The notes: generated by a model not told the origin, from the letters alone. Numbered from the stretch's first letter, positions 33,282 to 43,134 are shown. The stretch is 64,000 bases of DNA from Vibrio sp. RE88 (GCF_013113835.1 NZ_VTYQ01000005.1:186001-250000); one strand, 5' to 3'. Numbers and translations are program-made.

Positions 33282-34127
33282 ATGATGAACTTAAACCAGT
33301 TTGATTCTCTATTACCGCCACAGATGGCGGAACGTGCCGCTGAAATCGGTGTAGGTAAAGTGACGAAAGACCCGATGAAGTCGTTTCTTCTGGCCATTTC
33401 GGCAGGTATTCATATTGGTATCGCGTTTGTCTTCTACACCATAGTGACGACAGGCGCTGGGGACCTACCTTGGGGTCTTACGCGCTTGTTAGGTGGATTA
33501 GCATTCAGCTTAGGTTTGATCCTCGTTGTTGTGACTGGCGGTGAATTGTTTACCAGTTCAGTTCTCACCCTAGTTGCTCGTGCAAGTGGCAAGATTACGT
33601 GGAAAATGCTGATGAAAAACTGGGCCGTCGTGTACGGTGGAAACCTTATCGGCGCGCTGTTGCTCGTGGTGTGTATGCTGCTAACCAAGCAGTATATGTT
33701 CGATAACGGTCAAGTCGGTCTCAACGCCATGGCCATCTCTCAGCATAAACTGCATCACAGTTTTATCTCTGCGGTCGCGCTGGGCATTATGTGTAATGTC
33801 TTAGTCTGTATTGCGGTTTGGATGACATTCAGTGGCCGGACACTGACAGATAAAATTGCCGTGATGATTTTACCTGTCGCGATGTTCGTTTCCGCTGGGT
33901 TTGAGCACTGCATCGCAAACATGTTTCAGGTGCCGATGGCTATTGGTATTAAGTTCTTTGCACCTGCCGAGTTTTGGCAGATGACAGGAGCAAACATTGC
34001 TGACTACGCGGATCTGAATTTGCTCAATTTTATTACCAACAACCTTATACCTGTGACTCTCGGTAACATCATTGGGGGTGGTGTCTTTGTTGGGATGTGG
34101 TATTGGATGATTTACCTGAGAGACTAA
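33282..34127 (+). CDS. focA: FocA-type formate channel (FNT family)
   Basis: Pentameric inner-membrane formate/nitrite channel, 281 residues, six membrane helices. FSLGLILVVVTGGELFTSSVL contains the break of helix 2 and its omega loop. GFEHCIANMFQVPMAI carries the conserved gating/protonation His. NNLIPVTLGNIIGGG ends the family pattern. The N-terminus (NQFDSLLPPQMAERAAEIGVGKVTKDP) resembles E. coli FocA rather than NirC. Two in-frame ATGs (33282 and 33285) are possible. pflB is not next to it, unlike E. coli focA-pflB, and a terminator follows. Confidence 0.87.
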   Translation: MMNLNQFDSLLPPQMAERAAEIGVGKVTKDPMKSFLLAISAGIHIGIAFVFYTIVTTGAGDLPWGLTRLLGGLAFSLGLILVVVTGGELFTSSVLTLVARASGKITWKMLMKNWAVVYGGNLIGALLLVVCMLLTKQYMFDNGQVGLNAMAISQHKLHHSFISAVALGIMCNVLVCIAVWMTFSGRTLTDKIAVMILPVAMFVSAGFEHCIANMFQVPMAIGIKFFAPAEFWQMTGANIADYADLNLLNFITNNLIPVTLGNIIGGGVFVGMWYWMIYLRD

Positions 34128-34144
34128 CTCGGACTGATTGAATG

Positions 34145-34172
34145 AAGGCTCGTAGAAACACGAGCCTTTTTT
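34145..34172 (+). terminator. Terminator after focA
   Basis: AAGGCTCG / CGAGCCTT stem with an 8-base loop followed by a T run. Confidence 0.85.
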
Positions 34173-34185
34173 GATCTTGTGGATC

Positions 34186-34326
34186 TCAGTGAAGCTGCCC
34201 CCACGGCTCTTCAATGATGTCATCCATTTCCAATATCTCTTCTGGTAGTGAGACCAACCAATCACGAGTATCTTCGTCTTCCAGTTGGACTGCGTCGTTA
34301 GAGCGATAGCAAGCGCCAAGTTGCAT
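34186..34326 (-). CDS. Small acidic protein of unknown function, 46 residues
   Basis: A short reading frame, MQLGACYRSNDAVQLEDEDT..., that ends in IIEEPWGQLH. It is very acidic and has no membrane segment. A good ribosome-binding site (GTGAGGATAAAAAC) precedes the ATG, which is the main support for it being real. It converges on focA and lies 215 bp downstream of the FetB-like gene. I do not recognise the family. It is too short for routine gene callers. Confidence 0.5.
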   Translation of the reverse strand: MQLGACYRSNDAVQLEDEDTRDWLVSLPEEILEMDDIIEEPWGQLH

Positions 34327-34490
34327 GTTTTTATCCTCACAAGATCGAATATCTGAAGCATAATCTCGGGATTTGACGGTTTTATGACGTCGTTTGAACT
34401 AGTTTATATGCATATGAATACTAACAATTTTTACTGGCTGGAATACGTAGGTGAGGAACAATCGAAGTTATCCTGAATAGGATGACATGG

Positions 34491-34513
34491 TTATCCACAG
34501 ATTCTGTGGATAA
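34491..34513. repeat. Perfect 23-bp palindrome made of two facing DnaA boxes
   Basis: TTATCCACA (34491-34499) faces TGTGGATAA (34505-34513). Each is an exact match to the DnaA-box consensus, and the 11-bp arms are perfect around a single central base. A partial box TTATCC with its own small palindrome (ATCCT-GAAT-AGGAT) lies just upstream at 34468-34483. It is intergenic, between the small acidic ORF and fetB. A hairpin or terminator on the plus strand (GATCTTTT follows) is the alternative reading. Confidence 0.6.
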
Positions 34514-34541
34514 GATCTTTTCTACTCGTGGATCCTCACCA

Positions 34542-35339
34542 TCAAGACGGCGTGTTATCGAGATCTACTAAGACTCTTCCTTCTTTAGAAATACAGCTTC
34601 GAACAGATAAGCTGAGGGTCAAACTGATAGAGACGGACAGCATGACAAAGATCGCGACCATGATCATTAGCTGATATTTGATCGCGATAAGTGGGCTTGC
34701 TCCTCCCAAAATTTGGCCTGTCATCATGCCCGGCAGGGTCACTAGGCCGCTGGTGGTCATTGAGGCCAAAGTGGGAGCTAGGGACTTTTTTATTGACTCC
34801 CTGACAAACGGCAATGTGGCGAATTGTGGGGAAGCGCCTAAGGCAATCGCAGCCTCATATTCGCTGCGTCGAGTGTCGATTGAGGTAAACATACTCTGCA
34901 ATGCGACGATATTGCCGCTCAGTGAATTCCCTAGCAGCATTCCCGCCAAAGGGATCAGGTACTGTGCATTAAAGAGTGGTTGTGGCTGGACGATCACGAC
35001 GCAGATGAGCAGTAGCATAGGTAAAAGGCCGACCAGCAACCCAGTGGTAACCGGATACATTAAAGGCCGCCTAGGCAGTTTAGCCTTACTGATGATGGAG
35101 CTCGCACCGATTAAGGTCATGACCAGCAACCACAGAATGTTGATAAGCAGGCTGTTGATCGTGAATAAGTACTGAAGGTACACCCCGACCAGCAATAGCT
35201 GTATGGTCATTCTCGCAACGCTAATGAGCGCTTCTCTTTCGATATTGAGTCGGTAATAGCGACTGATGAGTATTGGGATCGTTAGCGTACAAAAAAATAA
35301 TGCCAGCAGTGGCCACGAAATATCTACAACGCCGCTCAT
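34542..35339 (-). CDS. FetB-like (UPF0014) ABC transporter permease, without its ATPase partner
   Basis: Integral membrane permease of 265 residues with about seven hydrophobic segments. Family stretches are IPLAGMLLGNSLSGNIVAL, RRSEYEAAIALGASPQFATLPFVRESIKKSL and SGLVTLPGMMTGQILGGASPLIAIKYQ. E. coli FetB with the ATPase FetA exports iron. The start at 35339 follows a GGGAGGAG site; an ATG at 35354 is possible. No fetA lies on either side, so its ATPase must be elsewhere or absent. Confidence 0.8.
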   Translation of the reverse strand: MSGVVDISWPLLALFFCTLTIPILISRYYRLNIEREALISVARMTIQLLLVGVYLQYLFTINSLLINILWLLVMTLIGASSIISKAKLPRRPLMYPVTTGLLVGLLPMLLLICVVIVQPQPLFNAQYLIPLAGMLLGNSLSGNIVALQSMFTSIDTRRSEYEAAIALGASPQFATLPFVRESIKKSLAPTLASMTTSGLVTLPGMMTGQILGGASPLIAIKYQLMIMVAIFVMLSVSISLTLSLSVRSCISKEGRVLVDLDNTPS

Positions 35340-35823
35340 GATTTCTCCTCCCAAATTTCATTGCGCATTGTATACCTAAAAACTTTATCAAGGGTCGAAT
35401 TCCGCGAAAAACTGCTCGTTTTGATTCAAGAGAACTCGATTTTTACACTACTTAAGTTGCCTGATCTTGATACATATTCTGATACAACTGTTTAACATTT
35501 TCGTGTTCCTGTGAGGGTGAATGACGTGCTACATCCCTGAAAAACCACGTAAAACGTTGCTTGATTGTTATCGGTTGGTTGTGTTTTTAACAATATCCTG
35601 CTGTTAATAAATTTTCACAACCTTATGCATATTGATATATGAATTATTAATCAAACACATCTCTGGATGAGCTCAAAAAAGTGTTGAATAACAAGGTGTG
35701 GTGGGGCGGATTTGATTGAACCCTACGAATAGTATGGTCTAACATTTTTACCTAGAGATTGTAAAAACGTTAGCTCGGTTACAAGAGCTATCCAATAACA
35801 CTAAATACAAAATAGGCAAATGT
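35340..35823. promoter_or_regulatory. Divergent intergenic region between the FetB-like gene and torECA
   Basis: 484 bp without a supported gene. It contains two TGATACA repeats 12 bp apart (35468-35474 and 35480-35486). It also contains a TTCATAT core on the minus strand (35637-35643), like part of a tor box. The torECA promoter should be here. No full FNR box was found. Confidence 0.4.
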
Positions 35824-36003
35824 ATGAGTGATGTTAACAAAATTGAGAGTGGCGAAAAACGCTCGCTGGAGTGGAAGTCTTTTCTCTTCATTGCGGTTGT
35901 TCTCTTCCCAGTTCTAAGTGTGGCTTTCGTAGGTGGCTACGGATTCATTGTTTGGATGTTGCAAGTGTTCTTCTTCGGACCACCTGGCGCCCATGGCATG
36001 TAA
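35824..36003 (+). CDS. torE: TorE (NapE-family) small membrane protein of the TMAO reductase operon
   Basis: 59-residue protein with one strong membrane helix (about residues 19-50: FLFIAVVLFPVLSVAFVGGY, then FIVWMLQVFFF) ending in GPPGAHGM. This is the NapE/TorE pattern seen in front of torC in Vibrio and Shewanella. The gene lies 50 bp upstream of torC on the same strand. The exact role is unknown; it may assist or associate with the TorC-TorA electron transfer complex. Confidence 0.9.
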   Translation: MSDVNKIESGEKRSLEWKSFLFIAVVLFPVLSVAFVGGYGFIVWMLQVFFFGPPGAHGM

Positions 36004-36053
36004 GCCAGTGAGCTCATTTCCACATTTTTGAAAAGATTTTAAGAGAGCAAACC

Positions 36054-37238
36054 ATGAAATCATTGATCGTTAAACTGTGGCGCACCATGACGCGCCCTGC
36101 AGTGCATATCAGCCTTGGCGTGCTGACTATGGGCGGCTTTATCGCAGGTGTTATCTTCTGGGGCGGTTTCAACACAGCACTAGAAGCCACCAACACTGAA
36201 GAATTCTGTATCAGCTGTCACACCATGCGTGACAACGTATACGTTGAACTTCAGGAAACCGTTCACTGGAAAAACCACTCTGGTGTTCGTGCAACTTGTC
36301 CTGATTGTCATGTTCCTCACAATTGGACAGACAAAATCGCTCGTAAGATGCAGGCCTCTAAAGAAGTGTTTGCCCAAGTGTTTGGTAACTACGACGAACC
36401 CGGTGTATTTGAAGAGCGTCGTATCGAACTTGCTAAACACGAATGGGATCGTTTTTCTGCCAACAAATCCTTAGAGTGCAAAAACTGTCACAACTATGAG
36501 TCGATGGACTTCGAACAGATGTCACCAACGGCTCGTATCCAAATGAAGCAAGCGGCGGAAAAAGATCAAAGCTGTGTTGATTGTCACAAAGGCATCGCAC
36601 ACAAACTGCCTGCTGGTATGGAAAACATTGGCGGTATCGTCGGTGAACTTGAACAGCTGACTTCCAGCACAGATTACTCTGTGGGTAATGCTTTGGTGAG
36701 TGTGCGTCACCTACCTGTCTACTTTGATGAAACGGGTGCTGAAGAAGCGGGTCTGCTTAACCCTGCGTCCACAGTTACGGTCCTAGAAGACAAGGGCGAA
36801 ATGATGAAAGTTGAGATTGATGGTTGGCGAAAAGCGAAAGGCTTTGGTCGAGTCATTCAGGAAGACTTTGGTATGAACATCGCAGTTGGTTCACTACTTA
36901 AAGAAGCTGCAACCAGTGACGATGTTGTGACGAAAGGCGAGAAAAAGGTGGATGAGCTAACTGGTCTTCCATGGGAGAAAGTGGCTGCAACGGTTTGGAT
37001 GAAAAAAGAAGCAATGCTGAACGACGTTACTCCAATCTGGGAAAAAGCGAGCGAAGCGTACAAGACCAACTGTTCAGTTTGTCACACTCAGCCTGATGAA
37101 GCGCACTTCGATGCGAACACTTGGCCAGGTATGTTCAACGGTATGCTTGCATTCGTTAACTTCGACACAGACAGCGAAGCCCTAGTATTGAAGTACCTAC
37201 AGAAGCACTCTTCAGATTTTGCTGAAGGTCACCACTAA
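36054..37238 (+). CDS. torC: TorC, pentaheme quinol-oxidising cytochrome for TMAO reductase
   Basis: Membrane-anchored c-type cytochrome of 394 residues. One N-terminal helix (about 17-40) precedes the NapC/NirT tetraheme domain with CISCH, CPDCH, CKNCH and CVDCH. The TorC-specific C-terminal domain then adds a fifth heme site, CSVCH, near residue 345. It passes electrons from menaquinol to periplasmic TorA. In E. coli, apo-TorC also controls the tor operon through TorS. The gene is second in torE-torC-torA. Confidence 0.95.
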   Translation: MKSLIVKLWRTMTRPAVHISLGVLTMGGFIAGVIFWGGFNTALEATNTEEFCISCHTMRDNVYVELQETVHWKNHSGVRATCPDCHVPHNWTDKIARKMQASKEVFAQVFGNYDEPGVFEERRIELAKHEWDRFSANKSLECKNCHNYESMDFEQMSPTARIQMKQAAEKDQSCVDCHKGIAHKLPAGMENIGGIVGELEQLTSSTDYSVGNALVSVRHLPVYFDETGAEEAGLLNPASTVTVLEDKGEMMKVEIDGWRKAKGFGRVIQEDFGMNIAVGSLLKEAATSDDVVTKGEKKVDELTGLPWEKVAATVWMKKEAMLNDVTPIWEKASEAYKTNCSVCHTQPDEAHFDANTWPGMFNGMLAFVNFDTDSEALVLKYLQKHSSDFAEGHH

Positions 37239-37262
37239 TAAGCGTCGGATGGAGTAATTGAA

Positions 37263-39725
37263 ATGGCTATTACACGAAGAAGTTTTCTTAAAGGTGTAGC
37301 AACGACCAGTGCAGCGTCAGTAATCGGTCCAAGCTTATTGGCATCTGCTTCTGCAAGCGCAGCTGAAACAACAGGAACTTGGAAAGTTTCCGGTTCTCAC
37401 TGGGGCGCATTCCGCGCCCATATCTACGCGGGTAAAGTTCAAGAGATCAAACCGCTAGAAACCGATACCAACCCAACTGATATGATCAACGGTATCAAGG
37501 GTGTTATTTATAACCCGTCTCGTGTCCGCTACCCAATGGTGCGCCTAGACTGGCTGAAAAAGCACAAATACAGCGCCGAAACTCGCGGCGATAACCGTTT
37601 TATTCGTGTCACTTGGGATGAAGCTTTGGATCTGTTCTACCGTGAGTTAGAGCGCATTCAGAAAGACTACGGACCTTGGGCATTGCACGCAGGCCAAACT
37701 GGTTGGCGTCAGACAGGTCAATTCCATAGCTGTACCAGCCACATGCAACGTGCGGTAGGTATGCATGGTAACTTCATTACTAAAGTTGGTGACTACTCAA
37801 CAGGTGCGGGTCAGACGATTCTGCCTTACGTTTTAGGCTCAACGGAAGTTTACGCACAAGGTACGTCGTGGTCTGAGATTCTGGAAAACTCAGACAACAT
37901 CATCCTATGGGCTAATGATCCGGTGAAGAACCTTCAGGTTGGTTGGAACTGTGAAACTCACCAGTCGTTCCCTTACTTGGAGCAATTGAAAGAGAAAGTC
38001 GCTAAAGGCGAAATCAACGTGCTTTCTGTTGATCCGGTGAAGAACAAGACGCAGCGTTTCCTACAAAATGATCACTTGTACATTAACCCAATGACTGATG
38101 TCGCGTTTATGTTGGCAGTCGCTCATGTGTTGTACAACGAAGAGCTTCACGATCAGAAATTCATTGATACCTACTGTCTTGGTTTCGACGAGTTCATTAA
38201 GTACGTTCAAGGTGAGACGAAAGACAAACTTGAAAAAACACCTGAATGGGCGGCGGAAATCTGTGGCGTAAGCGCGGATAAGATCCGTGAATTCGCCCGC
38301 ATGCTGGTTAACGGTCGCACACAGATCCTGATGGGATGGTGTATTCAGCGTCAGGAGCACGGTGAGCAACCTTATTGGGCGGCGGCAGTTGTGGCGGCGA
38401 TGGTCGGTCAAATTGGTCTTCCGGGTGGCGGTATTTCTTATGGTCACCACTATTCTGGTATCGGCGTACCTTCAACTGGTTTCGCAGCACCGGGTGGTTT
38501 CCCACGTAACCTTGACCAAGGTATGAAGCCAAAATGGGACAACAACGACTACAACGGTTACAGCAAAACTATTCCTGTTGCCCGTTGGATTGACTGTCTA
38601 CTGGAGCCAGGTAAAGAAATTCGTTACAACGGCAGTAAAGTGAAGTTACCGGGTTACAAAATGATGGTGATTTCGGGTAACAACCCATGGCATCACCACC
38701 AAGATCGTAACCGCATGAAGAAAGCCTTCAAGCAGCTTCAGACCGTGGTGACCGTCGAGTTTGCTTGGACGGCAACGTGTCGATTCTCTGACATTGTGCT
38801 ACCAGCTTGTACCCAGTTTGAACGTAACGACATCGACGTTTACGGCTCATATTCAGGTAAAGGTCTGATTGCGATGCACCGTCTAGTGGATCCATTGTTC
38901 CAGTCTAAGACAGACTTCGAGATCTTCACCGAGCTCAGCCGTCGATTTGGTCGCCATAACGAGTACACGCGTGGTATGGATGAAATGCAATGGGTTCGTT
39001 CATTGTATGATGACTGTCGTGCGGCTAACAAAGGTAAGTTCGACATGCCATCGTTCGATGATTTCTGGGAACAGAGCGTTCTAGATTTTGGTGAAGGTAA
39101 ACCTTGGGTTCGCCACGCTGATTTCCGTGAAGATCCAGAAATCAACGCGCTGGGCACACCTTCTGGTTTCATTGAAATTACGTCTCGTAAAATTGGCCGT
39201 TACGGCTATGAGCACTGTCAGGAACACCCAATGTGGTTTGAAAAGACAGAACGTTCACACGGTGGACCGGGTTCAGACAAGTTCCCATTCTGGCTACAAT
39301 CGTGTCACCCTGACAAACGCCTGCACTCGCAGATGTGTGAGTCGGAAGAATTCCGTGCAACCTACGCGGTGCAAGGTCGTGAGCCGGTTTACATCAACCC
39401 TCAGGATGCCAAAGAGAAAGGCATCAAAGACGGTGATTTGGTTCGTGTGTTTAACGACCGCGGTCAATTGCTGGCAGGCGCTGTTCTCATGGATAGCTAC
39501 TCTCGTGGCGTTATCCGTATCGAAGAAGGCGCATGGTATGGTCCTCTAAACGAGAAAGAAGGTGCGATCTGTACCTACGGTGACCCGAACACACTAACCA
39601 TGGATATCGGTTCTTCAGAGCTTGCTCAGGCGACCTCTGCCAACACCTGTATCGTTGATTTCGAGAAGTTCACTGGTAAGGTTCCACCTGTAACCTCATT
39701 CGGTGGCCCAATCGAAGTGGCTTAA
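37263..39725 (+). CDS. torA: TorA, periplasmic trimethylamine-N-oxide reductase
   Basis: Molybdopterin-guanine-dinucleotide reductase of TMAO, 820 residues. The Tat signal has the twin-arginine motif RRSFLKG at residues 5-11 and ends around ASASAAE. The absence of an N-terminal 4Fe-4S cysteine motif and the stretches [40 protein letters not shown] and [19 protein letters not shown] fit TorA rather than NapA. BisC or TorZ-like relatives are alternatives but are excluded by the torEC context. TorD is encoded at 0.7 kb. A terminator follows. Confidence 0.95.
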   Translation: MAITRRSFLKGVATTSAASVIGPSLLASASASAAETTGTWKVSGSHWGAFRAHIYAGKVQEIKPLETDTNPTDMINGIKGVIYNPSRVRYPMVRLDWLKKHKYSAETRGDNRFIRVTWDEALDLFYRELERIQKDYGPWALHAGQTGWRQTGQFHSCTSHMQRAVGMHGNFITKVGDYSTGAGQTILPYVLGSTEVYAQGTSWSEILENSDNIILWANDPVKNLQVGWNCETHQSFPYLEQLKEKVAKGEINVLSVDPVKNKTQRFLQNDHLYINPMTDVAFMLAVAHVLYNEELHDQKFIDTYCLGFDEFIKYVQGETKDKLEKTPEWAAEICGVSADKIREFARMLVNGRTQILMGWCIQRQEHGEQPYWAAAVVAAMVGQIGLPGGGISYGHHYSGIGVPSTGFAAPGGFPRNLDQGMKPKWDNNDYNGYSKTIPVARWIDCLLEPGKEIRYNGSKVKLPGYKMMVISGNNPWHHHQDRNRMKKAFKQLQTVVTVEFAWTATCRFSDIVLPACTQFERNDIDVYGSYSGKGLIAMHRLVDPLFQSKTDFEIFTELSRRFGRHNEYTRGMDEMQWVRSLYDDCRAANKGKFDMPSFDDFWEQSVLDFGEGKPWVRHADFREDPEINALGTPSGFIEITSRKIGRYGYEHCQEHPMWFEKTERSHGGPGSDKFPFWLQSCHPDKRLHSQMCESEEFRATYAVQGREPVYINPQDAKEKGIKDGDLVRVFNDRGQLLAGAVLMDSYSRGVIRIEEGAWYGPLNEKEGAICTYGDPNTLTMDIGSSELAQATSANTCIVDFEKFTGKVPPVTSFGGPIEVA

Positions 39726-39742
39726 ACTTCGAAGTAGAGAAT

Positions 39743-39771
39743 AAAAAAACCAGCCTCTGGCTGGTTTTTTT
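39743..39771 (+). terminator. Terminator after torA
   Basis: AAAAAAACCAGCC / GGCTGGTTTTTTT stem with a short loop and T run. Confidence 0.9.
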
Positions 39772-39785
39772 ATAACTTGGCTTTG

Positions 39786-39799
39786 CTTACTTAAGTAAG
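39786..39799. repeat. 14-bp perfect palindrome CTTACTTAAGTAAG
   Basis: Self-complementary with no loop, between the torA terminator and the selO-like stop. It could be a protein-binding site or chance. Confidence 0.3.
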
Positions 39800-39831
39800 G
39801 TTCAGTGCTGTTAAATTTGTAGGTGCAGGCT

Positions 39832-41517
39832 CTATGAAGAGCAGCTGTAATGAGAGACACCGCCTGCTGCGAAATACTCTAACGGTCTTAGCTTATAGTA
39901 TTTCTCTTCGACCTCTTTGGATTGTTCGCCATACGGGTCAGCTAATATCTCTTCTAACTCATGGATAAGCGAAAAATCTCCCTGCCTAGCTAGCTCATAA
40001 GCGGGGACAATAAGCCACTCGCGCCAAGTGTATTTAGGGTTCACTTGCTTCATGTTACGAGAGATAACCTCGATACCTTTTTCAACATTCAGTGATTCAT
40101 GCCATGATGTTAACCACTCACTCCACTCATTTTCTAATGACTCATCAGGCTCAGCGTAAAAGCTCTTGGCAATTTCAGAGACATCCTCTGGAATGTTACA
40201 AAGCTCGCGGAAGAACATCGTGTAATCGACATGGGTCTTCATCATCAGAGCGAGTAGCGAGTTAAACAGCGGAGCATCAAAGGTGTCTAGCCCCAATTTG
40301 TCTGCCCACATCTGAGTGATTTTTTCTTGCATGAGTGAAGAGAAGCCATCGCGAATCTCATCCAATTGTTCGATGAGTTCTGGGGTAGACTGCAATAAAG
40401 GCTCTATCGCGGTGCAGAAAGATTCAAAGTTTTTTTCGGCAGCCAAGGGCTGGTTAAAGAAGGCAAAATGGCGGCCACCACCTGTCCAAGGCTGAAAATA
40501 GGGTTCGAAACGTTCACAAAACCCGAAAGGACCATAATCTAAGGTGAAGCCACCTACCGCACAGTTGTCACTGTTAAAGTTGCCCTGACAGTAACCGACG
40601 CGTAGCCAGTGTGTGACTAATGTCGTGAGCCGTTCGCGAAACTCGACGGCTAATCGGATCGCCTTGTCAGCCAAAGGAAGGTGAACATCTATTTTATCGC
40701 TATACTCTCGCTCAATCATGTGTAAAACCATCATCTCCAGCTCGACTAACGCGTTGGGATGTTCCTGACAACGAGCGCGACGTCCAAAGAGTTCAAGTTG
40801 ACCAACACGCAAGAAAGACGGCGCAACGCGAGTCGAGATTGCCACAGGGTTTGAGACCATGACATCAGGATCTTGAGAGCGAGAGCCTTCACGATACCAA
40901 GGGCGATCAACCGTTTCAGATTGGGATACAAACAAGCTTAAAGATCGTGACGAAGAAACCCCAAGTGCATGCATATGTTCTTGGGCAAGGAATTCGCGGA
41001 CGCTTGAACGTAGAACGGCTCTGCCATCTGCACCGCGGCAGTATGGTGTTGGGCCGCCGCCTTTTAACTGCATTTCCCAACGCTGGTGGTTGAGAATACC
41101 TTCAAAGACTGAGATAGCACGTCCATCACCGTAGCCATTGCCGGTTCTAAATGGGCACTGCTTGGTGTATTCATTGCCAAAGATAGACAAGGCGTAACCT
41201 GTCGCCCAGCCGATGCTGCGCATGGGAGCGGGTACCTGACTCATATCGCCAGAAAATAGCTGTTTGAACTCCTCGGTGAGTGCAATGTTGTCATGCAAGC
41301 CCAGCTGTTTAAAAAACGGGCGACTGTGGCTGACATAGATGGGGTCAGAAATGGCAGTAGGCTTCACTGGCACGTAGTGGCCTGAAAACACTTGCCTTGG
41401 GAAGTGATCTTCACCATCTTCCGTTGCATCCGGGTCGCAAATCAGCGTATCGAGCAAAGAATAGTCAGAGGCCTGAGCAAGATCGGTCAAGGTATCAATA
41501 TCTACTGGGCGTTTCAT
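39832..41517 (-). CDS. SelO/YdiU-family protein adenylyltransferase, divergent branch
   Basis: Pseudokinase-fold AMPylator of about 561 residues. Visible motifs are [18 protein letters not shown], the nucleotide-binding [27 protein letters not shown], the active-site loop [26 protein letters not shown], and a C-terminal SCSS tail with the redox cysteine. Canonical SelO reads GAGPTPYSR and CHGVMNTDN at the same places, so this copy is divergent. The start at 41517 is chosen for its AGGAAGGG site; ATGs at 41535 and 41607 are alternatives. E. coli SelO adenylylates redox proteins. A distinct target set is possible. Confidence 0.82.
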   Translation of the reverse strand: MKRPVDIDTLTDLAQASDYSLLDTLICDPDATEDGEDHFPRQVFSGHYVPVKPTAISDPIYVSHSRPFFKQLGLHDNIALTEEFKQLFSGDMSQVPAPMRSIGWATGYALSIFGNEYTKQCPFRTGNGYGDGRAISVFEGILNHQRWEMQLKGGGPTPYCRGADGRAVLRSSVREFLAQEHMHALGVSSSRSLSLFVSQSETVDRPWYREGSRSQDPDVMVSNPVAISTRVAPSFLRVGQLELFGRRARCQEHPNALVELEMMVLHMIEREYSDKIDVHLPLADKAIRLAVEFRERLTTLVTHWLRVGYCQGNFNSDNCAVGGFTLDYGPFGFCERFEPYFQPWTGGGRHFAFFNQPLAAEKNFESFCTAIEPLLQSTPELIEQLDEIRDGFSSLMQEKITQMWADKLGLDTFDAPLFNSLLALMMKTHVDYTMFFRELCNIPEDVSEIAKSFYAEPDESLENEWSEWLTSWHESLNVEKGIEVISRNMKQVNPKYTWREWLIVPAYELARQGDFSLIHELEEILADPYGEQSKEVEEKYYKLRPLEYFAAGGVSHYSCSS

Positions 41518-41699
41518 CCCTTCCTGTTTATTCATGCTTTTTATAATTCCTGGCGGCAAGTAGAATCTATCAGCAATGATACGTCGGTAATGGGTAAAAG
41601 GCATCAATAGCCGGCGATTAAATCTTGGCAGACCTCTTGAGCGACATTCGCACGCTTTGTTAGGTTCAGCATGGTTAGGTCCAACATGAAAGGAATATT

Positions 41700-42365
41700 A
41701 TGATTGTAATTACAGGTGCCAGCAGCGGATTGGGCGCGGCGTTAGCAAAACGACTTGATGCGGATGGGCAAACGGTTTTGTTAACTGGTCGCAGTCGAGA
41801 GAAGCTTGCAGCAGTCGACGCGCAGTTATCGGGCCAATCAAGTTACCAAACATGTGATTTGGCTAATCACGACTCGGTCTCTGATTTGTTTGATGGTTTT
41901 CAGGACCAGCCAACTACTTTGATTCACTGTGCGGGCTCCGGTTACTTTGGTTTGTTTGAGCAGCAAGAGCCTGATGCTATTCAAGCGTTAATTGACAATA
42001 ACCTGAAATCAGCAATTAATGTGCTGCAAGAAGCGGTCAAGCGATATCAAGATAAACCGGTCAATGTGGTTATGGTGATGTCGACAGCAGCTCAACAACC
42101 AAAAGCTCAGGAATCGACTTATTGTGCGGTCAAGTGGGCGGTTCGAGGTTTGTTGGAATCGGTGCGCCTAGAACTGAAAGGCAAACCAATCAAGTTGATT
42201 GCGGTATACCCGGGTGGTATGGATACTGAATTCTGGCCGTCAAGCGGCAAGGATTTGAACACAACCGGATTTATGGCAGCAGCGGATGTTGCTGAGATGA
42301 TTCATTCGTCGTTGTCTAGCCTCGGTAATGGCTTCGTTTCTGACATTACAATCAATCGGGCTTAA
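41700..42365 (+). CDS. Short-chain dehydrogenase/reductase
   Basis: Classical SDR of 221 residues. The cofactor motif TGASSGLGAALA lies at residues 5-16, an NNL segment near 97, a Ser in VMVMSTAAQQ, and the catalytic YxxxK as YCAVK. The substrate is not evident; the sequence resembles small YdfG/YciK-like SDRs. Monocistronic, divergent from the SelO-like gene. Confidence 0.82.
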   Translation: MIVITGASSGLGAALAKRLDADGQTVLLTGRSREKLAAVDAQLSGQSSYQTCDLANHDSVSDLFDGFQDQPTTLIHCAGSGYFGLFEQQEPDAIQALIDNNLKSAINVLQEAVKRYQDKPVNVVMVMSTAAQQPKAQESTYCAVKWAVRGLLESVRLELKGKPIKLIAVYPGGMDTEFWPSSGKDLNTTGFMAAADVAEMIHSSLSSLGNGFVSDITINRA

Positions 42366-42393
42366 ATGTCTCTCATCCCCTAAATTTAAAGTA

Positions 42394-43134
42394 CTAGTCA
42401 ATCAAGCCGTACTTTATTCTCAGGTCATGAAGTTTCTGCTCAGCGTGATGTTTGAAATACAGGTTGAGAGCAGCAACGATTTGCTCCGCTTGAGGGTGAT
42501 CTTTCCTCACTGCGGCGTGCAATGGGGTTGAGTCAAGATAGGCTTCGCTAAAATGAAGCCTTTCCTTTTTGATCCGCATCTCTTTCACCGTCCATCTTCC
42601 CACCGCTTCGTCTGTGACGAGAACATCTGCCCGATCAGTGAGCACCAAGCGGATGCTATTGGGTAAGTCAATCGAGTCGGCTGGAATCATTTCCTTGTAA
42701 TCGCGTAAGCCAGCGCCATAGGCGTAGTCATTGATCAACGCAACGCGCATGCCTTTCAAACTGCTCATTGAAGCGTATTCAAAGTTGGTGTCGGTGCGAG
42801 AAATAAAGGCCATCTGGTTGTACATGTATTGCTCTGTGAACAAGTAATCTTTGCTACGTTGTTCCGTTTTCCAGATAGCAATGATGACGTCGTTTTTGCC
42901 GTTAATGGTTTCTTTAAGCACCCTAGACCAAGGTTTGACAGAATATTCTATTTCAAAACCTGCAGAGACTAACGCTTCCGTCACCAAATCATGGGCGATT
43001 CCGCTGCCCAATGCGGAATTCATAACGTAAGGAGGCCACAAGTCTTGCGCGAGCCGCAATGGTGCAGCCCATCCTGGGCCACTCCATAGGCTGAGAGTAA
43101 GGAAAATCAATTTTCCAATTTGGTATCTGTACAC
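42394..43134 (-). CDS. Periplasmic solute-binding protein (SBP_bac_3-like), no transporter nearby
   Basis: 246 residues with a signal peptide ending WSGPGWA-A. Conserved features are LRLAQDLWPPYVMNSALGSGIAHDLVTEAL and KNDVIIAIWKTEQRSKDYLFTEQYM, in the polar-amino-acid binding-protein pattern. It is the second orphan binding protein in the window (the other is at 31825) and differs in sequence from it. It converges on the SDR gene. The ligand is unknown. Confidence 0.75.
   Translation of the reverse strand: MYRYQIGKLIFLTLSLWSGPGWAAPLRLAQDLWPPYVMNSALGSGIAHDLVTEALVSAGFEIEYSVKPWSRVLKETINGKNDVIIAIWKTEQRSKDYLFTEQYMYNQMAFISRTDTNFEYASMSSLKGMRVALINDYAYGAGLRDYKEMIPADSIDLPNSIRLVLTDRADVLVTDEAVGRWTVKEMRIKKERLHFSEAYLDSTPLHAAVRKDHPQAEQIVAALNLYFKHHAEQKLHDLRIKYGLID

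Noticed and set aside
39786..39799. The CTTACTTAAGTAAG palindrome as a terminator
   Set aside because: No loop and no T run, and torA already has a strong terminator just before it. Listed only as a repeat.
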